Shown here: in pieces, positions 22,860 to 33,504 of the stretch
How the letters are laid out: each line of letters starts with the position of its first letter
Position numbering within the stretch: the first letter of the stretch is position 1
From: Pyrus communis
Taxonomy: Eukaryota; Streptophyta; Magnoliopsida; Rosales; Rosaceae
Direction: 5' to 3'
Length of the DNA: 64,000 nt
NCBI RefSeq assembly: GCF_963583255.1
Contig: NC_084803.1
Coordinates: forward strand, 6,748,238 to 6,812,237
Notes under the pieces: generated by a model
Database searches by the model: none
What the model saw: the letters and a program-made list of their open reading frames with translations, nothing else
Told to the model about the DNA's origin: nothing
Position numbers and translations under genes: made by a program

Positions 22860-23360
22860 GTTTGGATTACCTTTGTCCTAGTAGAGTGGCCAATGTTGTG
22901 TGATTTTCTTCCCTTGTGCCTCAAGTATTGTAGTAAGCAAATTGGGAGATCACGAGCAATCGAGGGTAGCTCCCAAAAGTTGCTATTTAATATGTGATGC
23001 CATTCCTCAGAAACAGTGTGCCTTAAGAGACCCCAAGTGCTTTTGCAATTACAGGCAAACCATGGCACCTACGCACTGCCGTCTGGTTGTCAAGTTCTTC
23101 AATGTTTCGTTACTGACTCAATAACGGTTTTAGTGACCCTCGTGGCAGTGAAATCTTCAGAAACAGAAACCCGAACTCGAAGATCAAATTACTGTTTCAC
23201 TTCACAATTGTTGTAAAGGAGTCGAGCGAGGTTCGTCTTGCCAATCCCGACCATTCCTTCGATGGTCGTTAGATAACAACAGTCTCGTTAACTCTCCTTT
23301 ATCTTTCAGTTGGAGTATGAATAATATGCCAAATATGTTCTCAGCCCCTCCTATAAGCGT
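22860..23360 (-). pseudogene. NB-ARC (CC-NBS-LRR type) disease-resistance gene fragment
   Basis: On the minus strand pieces of an NB-ARC domain appear in order: DKGELTRLLLSND (pre-P-loop), TIEGMVGIGKTNLARLLYNN (P-loop), then after an in-frame stop FDLRVRVSVSEDFTATRVTK (RNBS-A-like), then CHGLPVIAKALG (GLPL motif) and RHTVSEEWHHILNSNFWELP. The kinase-2 and RNBS-B/C region between the last two parts is deleted, and at least two frameshifts and one stop are present. No coiled coil or leucine-rich repeats are seen nearby. It is a dead fragment in the 3' flank of the RlmH gene. Confidence 0.85.
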
Positions 23361-23399
23361 CATGGTTTTTTCCTCTCCGCATAACTTCAATGAGGGCAG

Positions 23400-24454
23400 C
23401 TGCCCCTAGCGAGCGTTGGCTGACTCCGCCCCTGGATCTGATTGTCTCCTCCTAAAAATATTGGATCGGGTTAAAAAAATTAATTTAGAATATTTGAAAT
23501 CGGATAAATTTTAAAATTTTCAGAGCATAATTTGGAAATTCATTTACTTTACAAGGTTTTGGATATTTCAAATTTTTGTGTGTGCGCAATTTATTGCTTT
23601 GTCTTAATATTTGGTATAAACTTGTACATAAACCCAATTAATTTTGTATTATATTATCTAATTATCATTTTAAGTTGAATATTTTTTATATTCTAAAGAC
23701 CCCTAAAGGATGATATCATCTACAATTCTACATATTTATCAACTTGGATTTTGGTAAAAAAAAAAAAAAACTTCATAATTGGGAAATTTTCAAGATTTGC
23801 ATGTGAAAAAAGAGAAATATAATCTCCATATGCATAAGAGGCACTTTTATGTTTTTAGTTTGGTTTTGCCGGCTTTGCTCTAGATTTTATTTATTTATTT
23901 ATTTTATATATTTTTTTCTTTGAACTATAACTCAAGTAATAATAATCCATTTAGATTTCGATCCCTTATTAATACAACTATAAATATATAAATTAGCTTT
24001 GTATCAGGAGTTTTTATACAAGGGTCCATTTATTATGTTCCATATAGAGTCTCTAAGCTGGCCCCTTTATGGAGAAATTTTTCATTGTGACCGGAACATG
24101 AGTGATACACCATGTGTTTTTATATAAGTGATGAAATTTTTTAATATTTAAGTCATTAACTTTTTAACACATATATCTTACTATTTGTATAATGACATAT
24201 AATATACCATCCGTGTTCTGATCAGCCTAAAAAATCTCTCTCTGTTATGGGGGTGCAAATGAAACTGGATGTTGCCGTAGAATTTAGTTTGCCGCCATTA
24301 ATAACGGACCTAACGGTAGGTTTGAAAGCAAATGAAGTCAGCGTCTCTCTCCTTCCATTGGCCTCCAAACCTCCACGTTTCAAATCCAACTCTCTGCACA
24401 CGTGTCAGCAACCCCACTGCTCAAAACTCTCTCCCCCGAGCTCAAAACTCGGCA
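23400..24454. other. Intergenic, AT-rich; possible MITE at its right end
   Basis: No gene is seen. At about 24071-24243 an imperfect inverted repeat (AGAAATTTTTCATTGTGACC with its mirror GATCAGCCTAAAAAATCTCT; GGAACATGAGTGATACACC with its mirror) suggests a small MITE just upstream of CRY-DASH. The last 150 bp is the likely CRY-DASH promoter and 5'-UTR. Confidence 0.45.
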
Positions 24455-24461
24455 ATGGCAG

Positions 24462-27400
24462 ATGGCATATCTTCACTCCTCGCTCGCACCCCACTGTCTG
24501 AAAAAGCTCATCATTCTCCCGTTATTCCCAAATCCAAAACCCACGATTTCAACCCAAAGACTCAATCTTTTCCGACCCATGAGTTCCTCCTCCAGCTCCA
24601 AACCTGAATCCCCCGCCCCGGTCTCCCAGGTTCCGGGTCTGGACCCGGTGGAAATGGAGCGAGTTGCGGACCAAACGCTGCAGAGGTACTCGGCCTCCTC
24701 CTCTGCCAAGAGAAACGGCAGAGGTGTGGCCGTCGTTTGGTTCAGGAACGACCTCAGAGTGCTGGACAATGAGGCTCTTTACAAAGCTTGGGTTTCGTCC
24801 CAGGAGGTTCTGGCTGTCTATTGTGTTGATCCTAGGATTTTTGGTTCTACCCATTACTTTGGTTTTCCCAAAACTGGAGGTACCAATCTTGTTTTGTTGA
24901 AATTTACATTATCCGTACGCTTTTCGTCGGTAATTCCAGTGATCGTCACACCGACATATGTTGTTACTAATCCACTTACGTTATATTGTGCATCTGTTTC
25001 TTAAAGTTAATAATAGTCCATGTCGATGAATATTAACCATGCGGATTAGTAACATTACGTGTCAATGTGCGTTAATGTCACGTGCAAAAATCTCTCCACA
25101 GTTTAGTTTGGTTTTTCATAATTGTTGGTGTTACAGTGGGCCTTGAATTTTTTTTCTCGATGTTTTGTCTACCTCCAAATTTCCTAGATTATTTTGGTGT
25201 TTTATAATCTAAATGGGACATAGAACGTTGCTAGCTGAGAATTTGGAAAACGTTGTTGTTTGGCAGCGTTGAGAGCACAGTTTCTGATCGAGTGTTTGGC
25301 CGACTTGAAGAAGAATTTAATGAAGCGGGGTCTTAACTTGTTCATTCAACATGGGAAGCCCGAGGAGATTCTCCCTGATCTTGCAAAAGCTTTTGGAGCT
25401 CACACAGTTAAGTGATTTCCACACTATTTGATTAGCATAATGAGCTTGTTATGATTTTCCAACTTATTAAAGCAGGAGTGTGTTGGTATGTAATCTAATC
25501 CTATTTAGGTATATGCCCAAAAAGAAACTTGCAGTGAGGAGCTAAATGTCGAAAGATTGGTCAGCAAAGGTTTGCAACGAGTGGTGTTGCCATCATCTTC
25601 GGTGCAATCCTCTAAGCCCGGTTCTGTAAACAATCCTAGGTTACAACTTATTTGGGGCACCACTATGTACCATATAAAGGACCTCCCTTTTGATACCAGC
25701 AGCCTACCGGACGTGTATACTCAATTTCGCAAGGTATGGAGATTGCTTTCTGGCTGGTTTCAGTTCAATCAATATCTGGGGGAGGTTTTCTCCACTGTGT
25801 TTGTTGATGATACCTAATTTGCAGTCTGTTGAAGCCAAATGCACGGCTCGTGGCTGCATCAAAATTCCAGCTTCTCTTGGTCCACCCCCTAGTGTTGAAG
25901 ACTGGGGATGTGTTCCTTCATTAGATCAGTTTGGACTTCAATCTTCAATTGTAAGTATTTCCAATATATACTTACAGCGCTACATATAGTCTGATATAGA
26001 CTCTGAGAATTGAAAATGATCATTTTTCCCTTTTCTCCCCCTCCATCTCGATGTAGGTAAGTAAAGGAATGAAGTTTGTCGGGGGCGAAAGTGCCGCATT
26101 GGGCAGAGTGCACGAGTATTTCTGGAAGAAGGCAAGATAAATTCATTTGTTATGCAAATTGATGCTCCAAAAAACTTCCATGTAGTTTCTCTTTATTTTA
26201 ACACATTCCATAATATAACGGAACACTGGTAAGAGTAATTTGGTCGTCTATCTAAATCTCATGAACGTTCACGTGCAGGATTTGGTAAAGATATATAAAC
26301 ACACCAGAAACGGGATGTTAGGACCTGATTATTCAACAAAATTTTCTCCATGGCTTGCTTCAGGAAGCCTTTCTCCCCGTTTCATATATGAAGAGGTTGA
26401 AATTCTTGATTATTTTCTTACGTTCATTACATGACGACATGACATTGAGCGAACTTAGACTAATTTTGCATGGTATCCAATTGATTTCTTAAGGTAAAGA
26501 GGTATGAAAAAGAAAGGGAAGCAAATGATTCCACATACTGGTAATTCTCAATCTCTCCCTCGGTTTCCAGGAACTAGAATGCAGTTATTTGGATGAGAAA
26601 TGGACTGTCACTTTTGTTTATCCGGTTGATTTAATCTTTGTTCAACCCGACAGGGTATTGTTTGAACTGATATGGAGGGATTACTTCAGGTTTCTATCAG
26701 CAAAATGCGGGAATTCCCTTTTCCATTTAGGTAAGGATTAAATTCTTATTTGATTACTTTAATATTCAGTCACGCCGAAGTATAATATTCCAATCATGCC
26801 AAAGTTTAAGGCCGAAAAAGTTTGTTGCTGTGTAGCACACATGGAGCCACTTATTTTGACGTATCAGTGCAAAGATTTCAATTCTCGCTACTTCTGTTTC
26901 ATTAGTAGTCGTGTTTTTAACTTTGGTCCCTTTAAAGGTGGCCCGAGAAAGGTGGAGCATAGATGGAGCCAGGAAAGGACTTTATTTGAATCCTGGAGAG
27001 ATGGTCATACGGGGTACAATACTTTTCCCGACAGTTATAGAATTAAGCCTCTATAATCTTAAAAAATGTTAAATCAAGAACTTGTTCTCTACTGGTGTTT
27101 GGTTCTCGCTCTGTTCTTGATATACAGAACTTGTTAAACCTCTAGGTATCCACTTATAGACGCTAATATGAAAGAGCTGTCGACCACTGGATTCATGTCA
27201 AATCGAGGAAGGCAGGTAATTCTAAAGTAAACTGTCACTGTTAATGGAATAAAACTTCCTGTATTGATCTCGATGTCATATTTCCCGGGAACATGGGACA
27301 TAGAAGGTTTACTAATACTTCATCTACTATTGTACAGATTGTATGTTCCTTTCTAGTTCGTGATATGGGCATTGACTGGCGCATGGGAGCTGAATGGTTC

Positions 27401-28139
27401 GAGACATGTCTTTTGGATTATGACCCTTGTTCCAATTATGGGAATTGGACCTATGGAGCAGGTGATTTCATATTCATCTTTTTATTCAATTCAATGTATG
27501 CATGTTTCTCTGAAAAGCATAAGTATGCCTCCATGTCGACTTTCTTCTTTAGCTGCAAGTCACGGAGAATACTTTTACTCGGGATTGTTTAATAAGAATA
27601 TGGAATTTTGACGATGTTGAGGAGGATTATATAAGCTAGTAACAAAGGATTCTCTTAACATTGGAAATGAAGGTTTACTAACCAAATTTTCGTCGTTGGT
27701 TCATCCTGTTAAGGTGTTGGAAATGACCCCAGAGAAGATCGTTACTTCAGTATTCCGAAACAAGTAAGTACATTAATCCATTGTCTCCTTTTAATTTCTT
27801 AAAACAAGACCCAACTTTGAATGACAAATTGCAAAGTGCAAAGTTCTTCACATATTTTTATAACAACTATGTTTTGGAAGCATCGTACCGAAGATGTGTA
27901 TTTTTTGCCTTTTGTAGGCGCAGAATTATGATCCTGATGGCGAGTATGTGGCATACTGGCTTCCTCAATTACGATCGCTTCCGAAAGATAAACGGAACTT
28001 TCCCGGAATGGCATATATCAAGCCGGTTGTACCTCTCAAGTTTGGAAATGCCAGTAGTAGGCACCAAAACCAGGACAGGGGCTCGGCTGCTAGACGCGCA
28101 AATTTTGGAGGAAGACAGCCACGGGGGCAAAGGAGATAA
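24462..28139 (+). CDS. CRYD: Cryptochrome DASH (CRY-DASH/CRY3), chloroplast/mitochondrial
   Basis: A photolyase-family flavoprotein; CRY-DASH proteins bind FAD and a folate antenna and repair cyclobutane dimers in single-stranded or looped DNA in organelles. Thirteen exons, 24462-24879, 25267-25406, 25509-25733, 25825-25950, 26057-26131, 26279-26395, 26494-26540, 26654-26730, 26938-27013, 27146-27215, 27338-27461, 27714-27763 and 27918-28139, join in phase to 588 aa. Visible hallmarks are [20 protein letters not shown] (photolyase N-terminus), [20 protein letters not shown] and [20 protein letters not shown] (FAD domain), [39 protein letters not shown] and a Gly/Arg-rich C-terminal tail. Intron 5 (after 26131) begins GCAAGA, a GC-AG intron. 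The first ATG of the transcript may be 24455, out of frame; starts at 24462 or 24579 (MSSSSSSKP) are both possible. Confidence 0.95.
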
Positions 28140-28547
28140 ACCTGGGAAGAAGAAAAAATAATAATAATAATAAATAAATAAACTATGTAACACTTTATCC
28201 AGTTAGAAATAGAGAATTTAGGAAAATTTCAGAATTCTCTCTCACAAACTTCGAAATACTTTCTTCCTCTCCATATACGATATTCGATTTTTTATACACT
28301 TATATTGGGAGAGGAGAATTCGAAAGCATGATTCTCGGTATCTGTAAACGGTCTTAATTTCTGTTCAATGATATTCTACTTTATATTAATTTAGCATCGT
28401 CTTTGTTTATTTGCATTTATTTTTACAAATGAGCAGTTGAGATTTATCTCATAAAAAAACATGGGGAGAATAGTAAGCTCCAATGAGATTTGGGCTTTTG
28501 ACATCTCAGGCCCATACTGAATTGAGACCCATATTATTCGAGCCTGG
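28140..28547 (+). other. CRY-DASH 3'-UTR and intergenic
   Basis: An (AATA)n-rich stretch (28156-28185) follows the stop. Nothing else is recognised. Confidence 0.45.
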
Positions 28548-29505
28548 TTGGCACTCCGCCCCGCCCCGATCTGTACGTTCGGGGTCTTCAGTCGTCAACA
28601 GAATATGTGCCATTTGAATCCGCTTCCAAAAACTCACGCCGTCCGGAGGTTAACGCCCCTTAGGAGAAAACCAATCCGAGGCAGAGCCAGCCTCAGTCTC
28701 AAACCGTCAGTAACGGAGTCAAGGAAGAAGAAGAAGCTGCAGAACAAAATACTCCCCACATCGTCTTCTTCTCCTTCCTCAAAATCCTTCAAGTTCTTCA
28801 CAGAACGCCTCCAATGGCACTCAGTCCACAATCGCTAATATTTCACTAATTTAATTTATATCTATATGTTTTTATATCGACAATTGTTTATTTGATTGTT
28901 TGTTTAGGTTTTGCAGCTTGTCATTGCGTGCGGAGAATCGTCGCCGTCCCACATTGCCCTTCTGAGTTGCTTGAATCGAACCCTCGACTCCATCAAGCAC
29001 AACATTGCTCGCATTTTTGTCAACATTTTGTACTGCCAGGCTAACAACGCCAAGTAACTCATCGGTTTTTTGTCTTACTCATAGTCGGCTGTTTGGTTGC
29101 TAAGAATATTGAGTAGAAAAGAGGAAGAAAAAACCTGAAGATTTGATGGAGATGCTTTTATTACTTGCCATTTTCTAGTTATGTTCTTGATTTTCTGTTT
29201 GGTTGCTGAGAAAAAACTGAGTAGAAAAGTGGACAAGAAAACTAAGAAGTTAATGCACTGGGTATTAGATATTACTAGAAACCATATGGTGCTCTCAAAT
29301 GTTGGAAATGTTGGGGTAAGGATCTACTTCCAACTACTTTTGAAGATTTCATGAAAAAGTGGGATGAGAATTACCATTTGAGTGCTCAACGTTGGTTTTC
29401 AAAGGAGAAGAATTCCAACGGTGAACAAGATCCATTCGCAGTTTTCAATGCGTTGGATGCAATGTTGAAGGACAGTTTGGAACGTCTGAAAACAATGAGG
29501 TCAGT
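28548..29505 (+). other. Coding-like exons of unknown or decayed product upstream of the PPR sequence
   Basis: Two segments look like exons. One (about 28912-29053) follows an acceptor-like TTTTGCAG and reads LVIACGESSPSHIALLSCLN, then RTLDSIKHNIARIFVNILYC, ending before GTAACT. The other (about 29269-29500) follows ATTACTAG and reads KPYGALKCWKCWGKDLLPTT, then FEDFMKKWDENYHLSAQRWF, and ends LKDSLERLKTMR before GTCAGT. The intron between carries two copies of the GTTTGGTTGCTGAGAAA first-intron motif. The two do not splice in phase directly, so the gene may be broken. The second could join in phase to the PPR region at 29641. I do not recognise either product. Confidence 0.35.
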
Positions 29506-29640
29506 TTTCGGTCTTTGTAATCTTTAGGATCAAATTCACAATCTTGTTTGATAACTAGGGAACTAGTGCTCAAGGATTGATACATATTTTGTACGTCATA
29601 TTCCATTACAAGCTTTTGTTGACTATGTGAAAAATTGCAG

Positions 29641-31167
29641 GGAAAGCATATCAGTGGCAGAGATAGGCTTTATAAGTTGCGCTTCTAAAGTTAACTACAT
29701 AAGGGTTTGTTCAATTATCTTAAGGGTTTTATGCATGGATGGTAGGGTTTGTTCAATTATCTTAAGGGTTTTATGCATGGATGGTAAGTTGGGAACAGCT
29801 TTTTGGCTTCAGAGAAAAATCATAAAGAAAGGCTTTGTTCCTGATGTTTTGATGCACAATTATCTTTTAAACGGACTGTGTAAAACTGGTCACTTGGAGA
29901 AGGCAGATTGGCTAATTAGAGAGATGTTAGAAATGGGCCCTCCTCCCAATTGCGCTACATACAACACATTTATTAAGGGTTATTGCGTTCTTGATGATGT
30001 GGATAAAGCTCTTTATCTTTTCTCTACAACATACTTGTACATGCATTGTGCAAGAAAGGTCTTATGGAGAATGTGAAGATACTTCTTAACAAGATATTAG
30101 ACGATGATAATGACAAGACAGCATCAGATTTAATTACCTCAACTACACTTATGGATGGTTATCTTAAAAACGGAAATATGGTTCAGGCACTTCGTAATTG
30201 GGATGACATGGTCCAAATGAATGCCCAAGTAGATGTCGTTGCATATAATGTTCTCGTCAATGGATTTTGTTTGAGTCGAGACATGAACCTTGCTTATGGT
30301 TCCCTTTGTGAAATGATCAAAAGAGGATTGCTTCCTAATGTTATTACTTTTAATACACTTATAAGTGGTCTTTGCAAAGCAGGAAAATTAGAGGAGGCTT
30401 GCTACGTCCATGAAAGTATGTCAAAAATGGGAGTTACTCCAAATGAAGTTTCATACAAAATAATTGTTCAGGGCCTGTGTATTAAAGGAGAAGTTTTCAG
30501 AGCTAACAAGTTTCTTCTTCGTATGCTAGAGAAGTCAATGGTGCCTGAGCCACTACTATGGAATTGTATTATCGATTGTTATGGAAGACATGGGGATCTT
30601 AGTGCTGCACTCTCTGTCAGGGATCATATGTTCTCTTCTGGTGTTCAACCAAATGTGTATACTTACAATGCATTGATCCACGCACAAGTAAAAGGAGGAA
30701 ACATTGATCGTGCTCTTGCTTTCAAAAAGGAAATGCTTATGTCTGGTATTTGTCCTGATGTTGTCACTTATAATTTGTTGATAGGTGCTGCTTGTAAATT
30801 AGGGCGCATTCTTTTTGCATTCTGGTTATATGATGAAATGCTGAGAATAGGATTTGATCCAGATATGTTTACTTACACTGCACTAATCAGAGGGCACTGC
30901 GTGAGAGGTAACATGAAGGAGGCAGAAGAGCTTTTTATGAAGATACAGGAATCTGGTTTAACTCTCGATTATGTTCCATATCGTATACTTTTCAAGAAGT
31001 ACTGCTAAATTAAGGAGCCTGACATGGCATTTGGTGTTTACCAGAAGTGGCTGAGAAGGGGTTGTGAGTTATCCTCCTTAAACTCAGACCGTGCATCGAG
31101 CATGTTTTGCCGTTTTGGCATGCAAGTGAAATTACTTGGATCTAAATCCATAGAATCATTCTGGTAA
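29641..31167 (+). pseudogene. P-class pentatricopeptide repeat (PPR) protein, decayed (At5g24830-like)
   Basis: PPR proteins bind organellar RNA through arrays of about 35-residue helical hairpins. Here about eleven repeats are visible, for example PDVLMHNYLLNGLCKTGHLE, PNVITFNTLISGLCKAGKLE and PDVVTYNLLIGAACKLGRIL. Lesions: (1) a 42-bp in-frame tandem duplication at 29702-29785, which doubles VCSIILRVLCMDGR; (2) loss of frame near 30033, where LYLFSTT should continue through a repeat start but passes straight to NILVHALCKKGLMENV in another frame, implying a small deletion; (3) a TAA at 31006-31008 after KKYC, followed by 52 further in-frame codons resembling a normal C-terminus (EPDMAFGVYQKWL). 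The second part alone (30046-31008) could encode 320 aa of repeats. Function is unlikely unless the assembly has errors at these sites. Confidence 0.8.
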
Positions 31168-33130
31168 TGGCAGTTTTCTGCTTGTGGCAAATGGGAATCT
31201 GTTGTTTGCTTTTCTAGAAGGTATGTGTTTCTACCAATGCTCCATTACAATATGAGTGATACTTTTGTAGGTTTTTGTGTATCAATTAAGACTTTTTGGT
31301 AATTATGGTCAATGGAAAGCTGGACAAAGAAGTTTGTGTACTTTTACCAGACTACTAACATTCGAAGATGTATGTCTAGTTGGGTGTTGAGTTAAAACTT
31401 GATAGCTTATGTTGGGATGGATAAGAAAGTTCTTGGTCAAGTCTAGTCGTCGTCAGCTCAGGGCTTCAAACTTTTCATTTTATAATTTTGCGAGTTAAAT
31501 CATCGCTGACTGTTCTTTGCAAAAATCTTTCAGGATCAAAGCGGTCTTCTGCTTGATTGTCCTGCTGCTAAAACTTGGGGCCAGTTCTGATCTTTCCTTT
31601 CATGGAAAGCGGGATGCTTTAATATACTTGTGAAGATCGGATGGGCCCAACATCCTACAATTTTGACCACCATTATAATGACAAATCCTGATGCGATGGA
31701 GTATATTCAACTGGACTCTGGCATGAATGCTTCACCTATAGTTGTTCAGGTTGGTTCATTCAATCAATTTCCTACCAACATATATTCATCTTACCTGATA
31801 CATGAGTTTCAGATTTCTGATTATATAGTCATACTTCTTGTAATCTTCATAAGCATTTTATGTTATTTAGTGATAAGTGTCCAGTTTTATTGAGCCAAAA
31901 CATATCTGAATTAGTCTGTGCAATTTTATTGAGAATTATTTGTGTTTAAAACTTAAGGATAGCATGACCGAACTCACACATGTAATGAGAACAAGATCGT
32001 TCTTTTGAATGCTTTATTTTCACGCGCAGATGATATACCGTATATACAAGCGGTGGATACAGGATTGATTGCCTACATGCACGGTCCGCTCATCTTTCAT
32101 CTTTTATTCATCATTATTCAATATCCTGTAATTCTTCCAGTTTGGGAGGATATAGATTCCCTTCTGATAATTGGCAGTTTTCTGCTTGTGGAAGAAAAAC
32201 TTTGCAGGTTGGAAAATTACCGCAAAGTACTAGATTTTTGCGTTAAACTTTTCGCTCTTCATAGTAGAGAGAATGTAACATATTGATCTCAAGTGTTCAT
32301 AACCATGAGATTCTGAGTCATCCTTGCACAATTCTGAAGAAAACCAAGAGGCGATGGGATCGGTGAAACGGGAATCGGCAGTCGCTCCCGTGATAGTCAA
32401 CTTTATTCCTTGGTAAAATTTTTGACAAACCCTTTATGCTAAGCTTTGTGTCCTTCCGAAGGTAAGGAACCTGAAATGCTTTCTTTTGGAAACGATTTCC
32501 TGGCTTCTTTGTTGTAGGATCTCAAAAGTAAGATTCTTTTCCTTTCCTTCCTTCACAAGTTACCAAGACATGTTTAGTATGGGTAGGGTTAGGGTTATCA
32601 ATCTCGTCCAAACATATCGTGCATTTACTAACACATAATGAAAAGTGAGTCTAACTTGCAAAATAACTTCTCTCATGTTATACCATCATCGAGGGCTTGG
32701 GATATGAAATTTATCCCATACCTGAAGGTGTTATACTCATATCATTGGTTATATTTCGATATAAGGGTGTGAGAAATAAAAATAAGTGTGTGAATCACAT
32801 TACTCTATTATTAATGCACGTTATTGATTAAAGAAAAAGGACAAACAATTTTACCCTTTAAAAAAGAACAAAGAATTTAAAAATTAGTTAATTATGTGGA
32901 AAAGTGGTTTGAGTAGTTAGGAAAATAGACTTTTTGGCGCGGGGATTTTATTAAGGTCCAGTTCAGCGCGGTTGGAGATCTGGCCAGGGGGTGGGTCGTG
33001 GAATCCAACGAACGGGTTACAGGATCCCTGCGGTCCGATGTGGGTCCCACTCACCGTGTTATCCGGCCCCGCGTATGCGTTCTTGCGGTGCGTCTAATTG
33101 AATAGTAGCAACCGAAAAAAATAAAAAAAC
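31168..33130. other. Intergenic, no gene seen; promoter of the Lunapark gene at its right end
   Basis: No supported coding region. From about 32935 the sequence becomes GC-richer (GGCGCGGGGATTTTATTAAG, GGTTACAGGATCCC), as expected of a promoter near the next gene. Confidence 0.4.
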
Positions 33131-33190
33131 CCCATTCGTGAAGACGCCCTTTCTCTCCTTTTTCCCTCGACACTCACTCCATCGCCGATA

Positions 33191-33214
33191 CTCTCTCTCT
33201 CTCTCTCTCTCTCT
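33191..33214 (+). repeat. (CT)n tract in the Lunapark 5'-UTR
   Basis: A 24-bp CT run, with a second shorter run at about 33358-33373, upstream of the start codon at 33505. Confidence 0.85.
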
Positions 33215-33504
33215 TCATCGATCAGAGCTCTGCGTTGCGTCGCCCTTACGGACTTCTCTTCTTTTGTCGATTTCCATCATTACCCCCTACACCCAGAAAG
33301 AAGTTCCATCGATTCAACCTTCTCCCTATCCGCCATCGCCATTTTCAAGGTCCTCCTCCTCTCTCTCTCTCTCCCCCACAACTCTCATAATCTTCCGGAT
33401 CTGAGTTCATCTCTGTATTTTGCTTAATCGACGTTTGATTTGCTATTCGCTTTCAATTTGTTATTATATTATAGAAAGAGATAGAGAATCCGAAAATTGG
33501 TGAA

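Noticed and set aside
24402..24462. Upstream extension of CRY-DASH from a GTG codon at 24402
   Set aside because: Plant nuclear genes rarely start at GTG; the in-frame ATG at 24462 is sufficient and gives a normal length.
30046..31008. An independent intact 320-aa PPR gene
   Set aside because: Its start lies inside a repeat unit and the upstream sequence is clearly the continuation of the same PPR array in another frame.
31630..32286. Two ORFs of about 90 codons downstream of the PPR pseudogene
   Set aside because: No recognisable motifs, poor codon character and no supporting splice signals; treated as chance.
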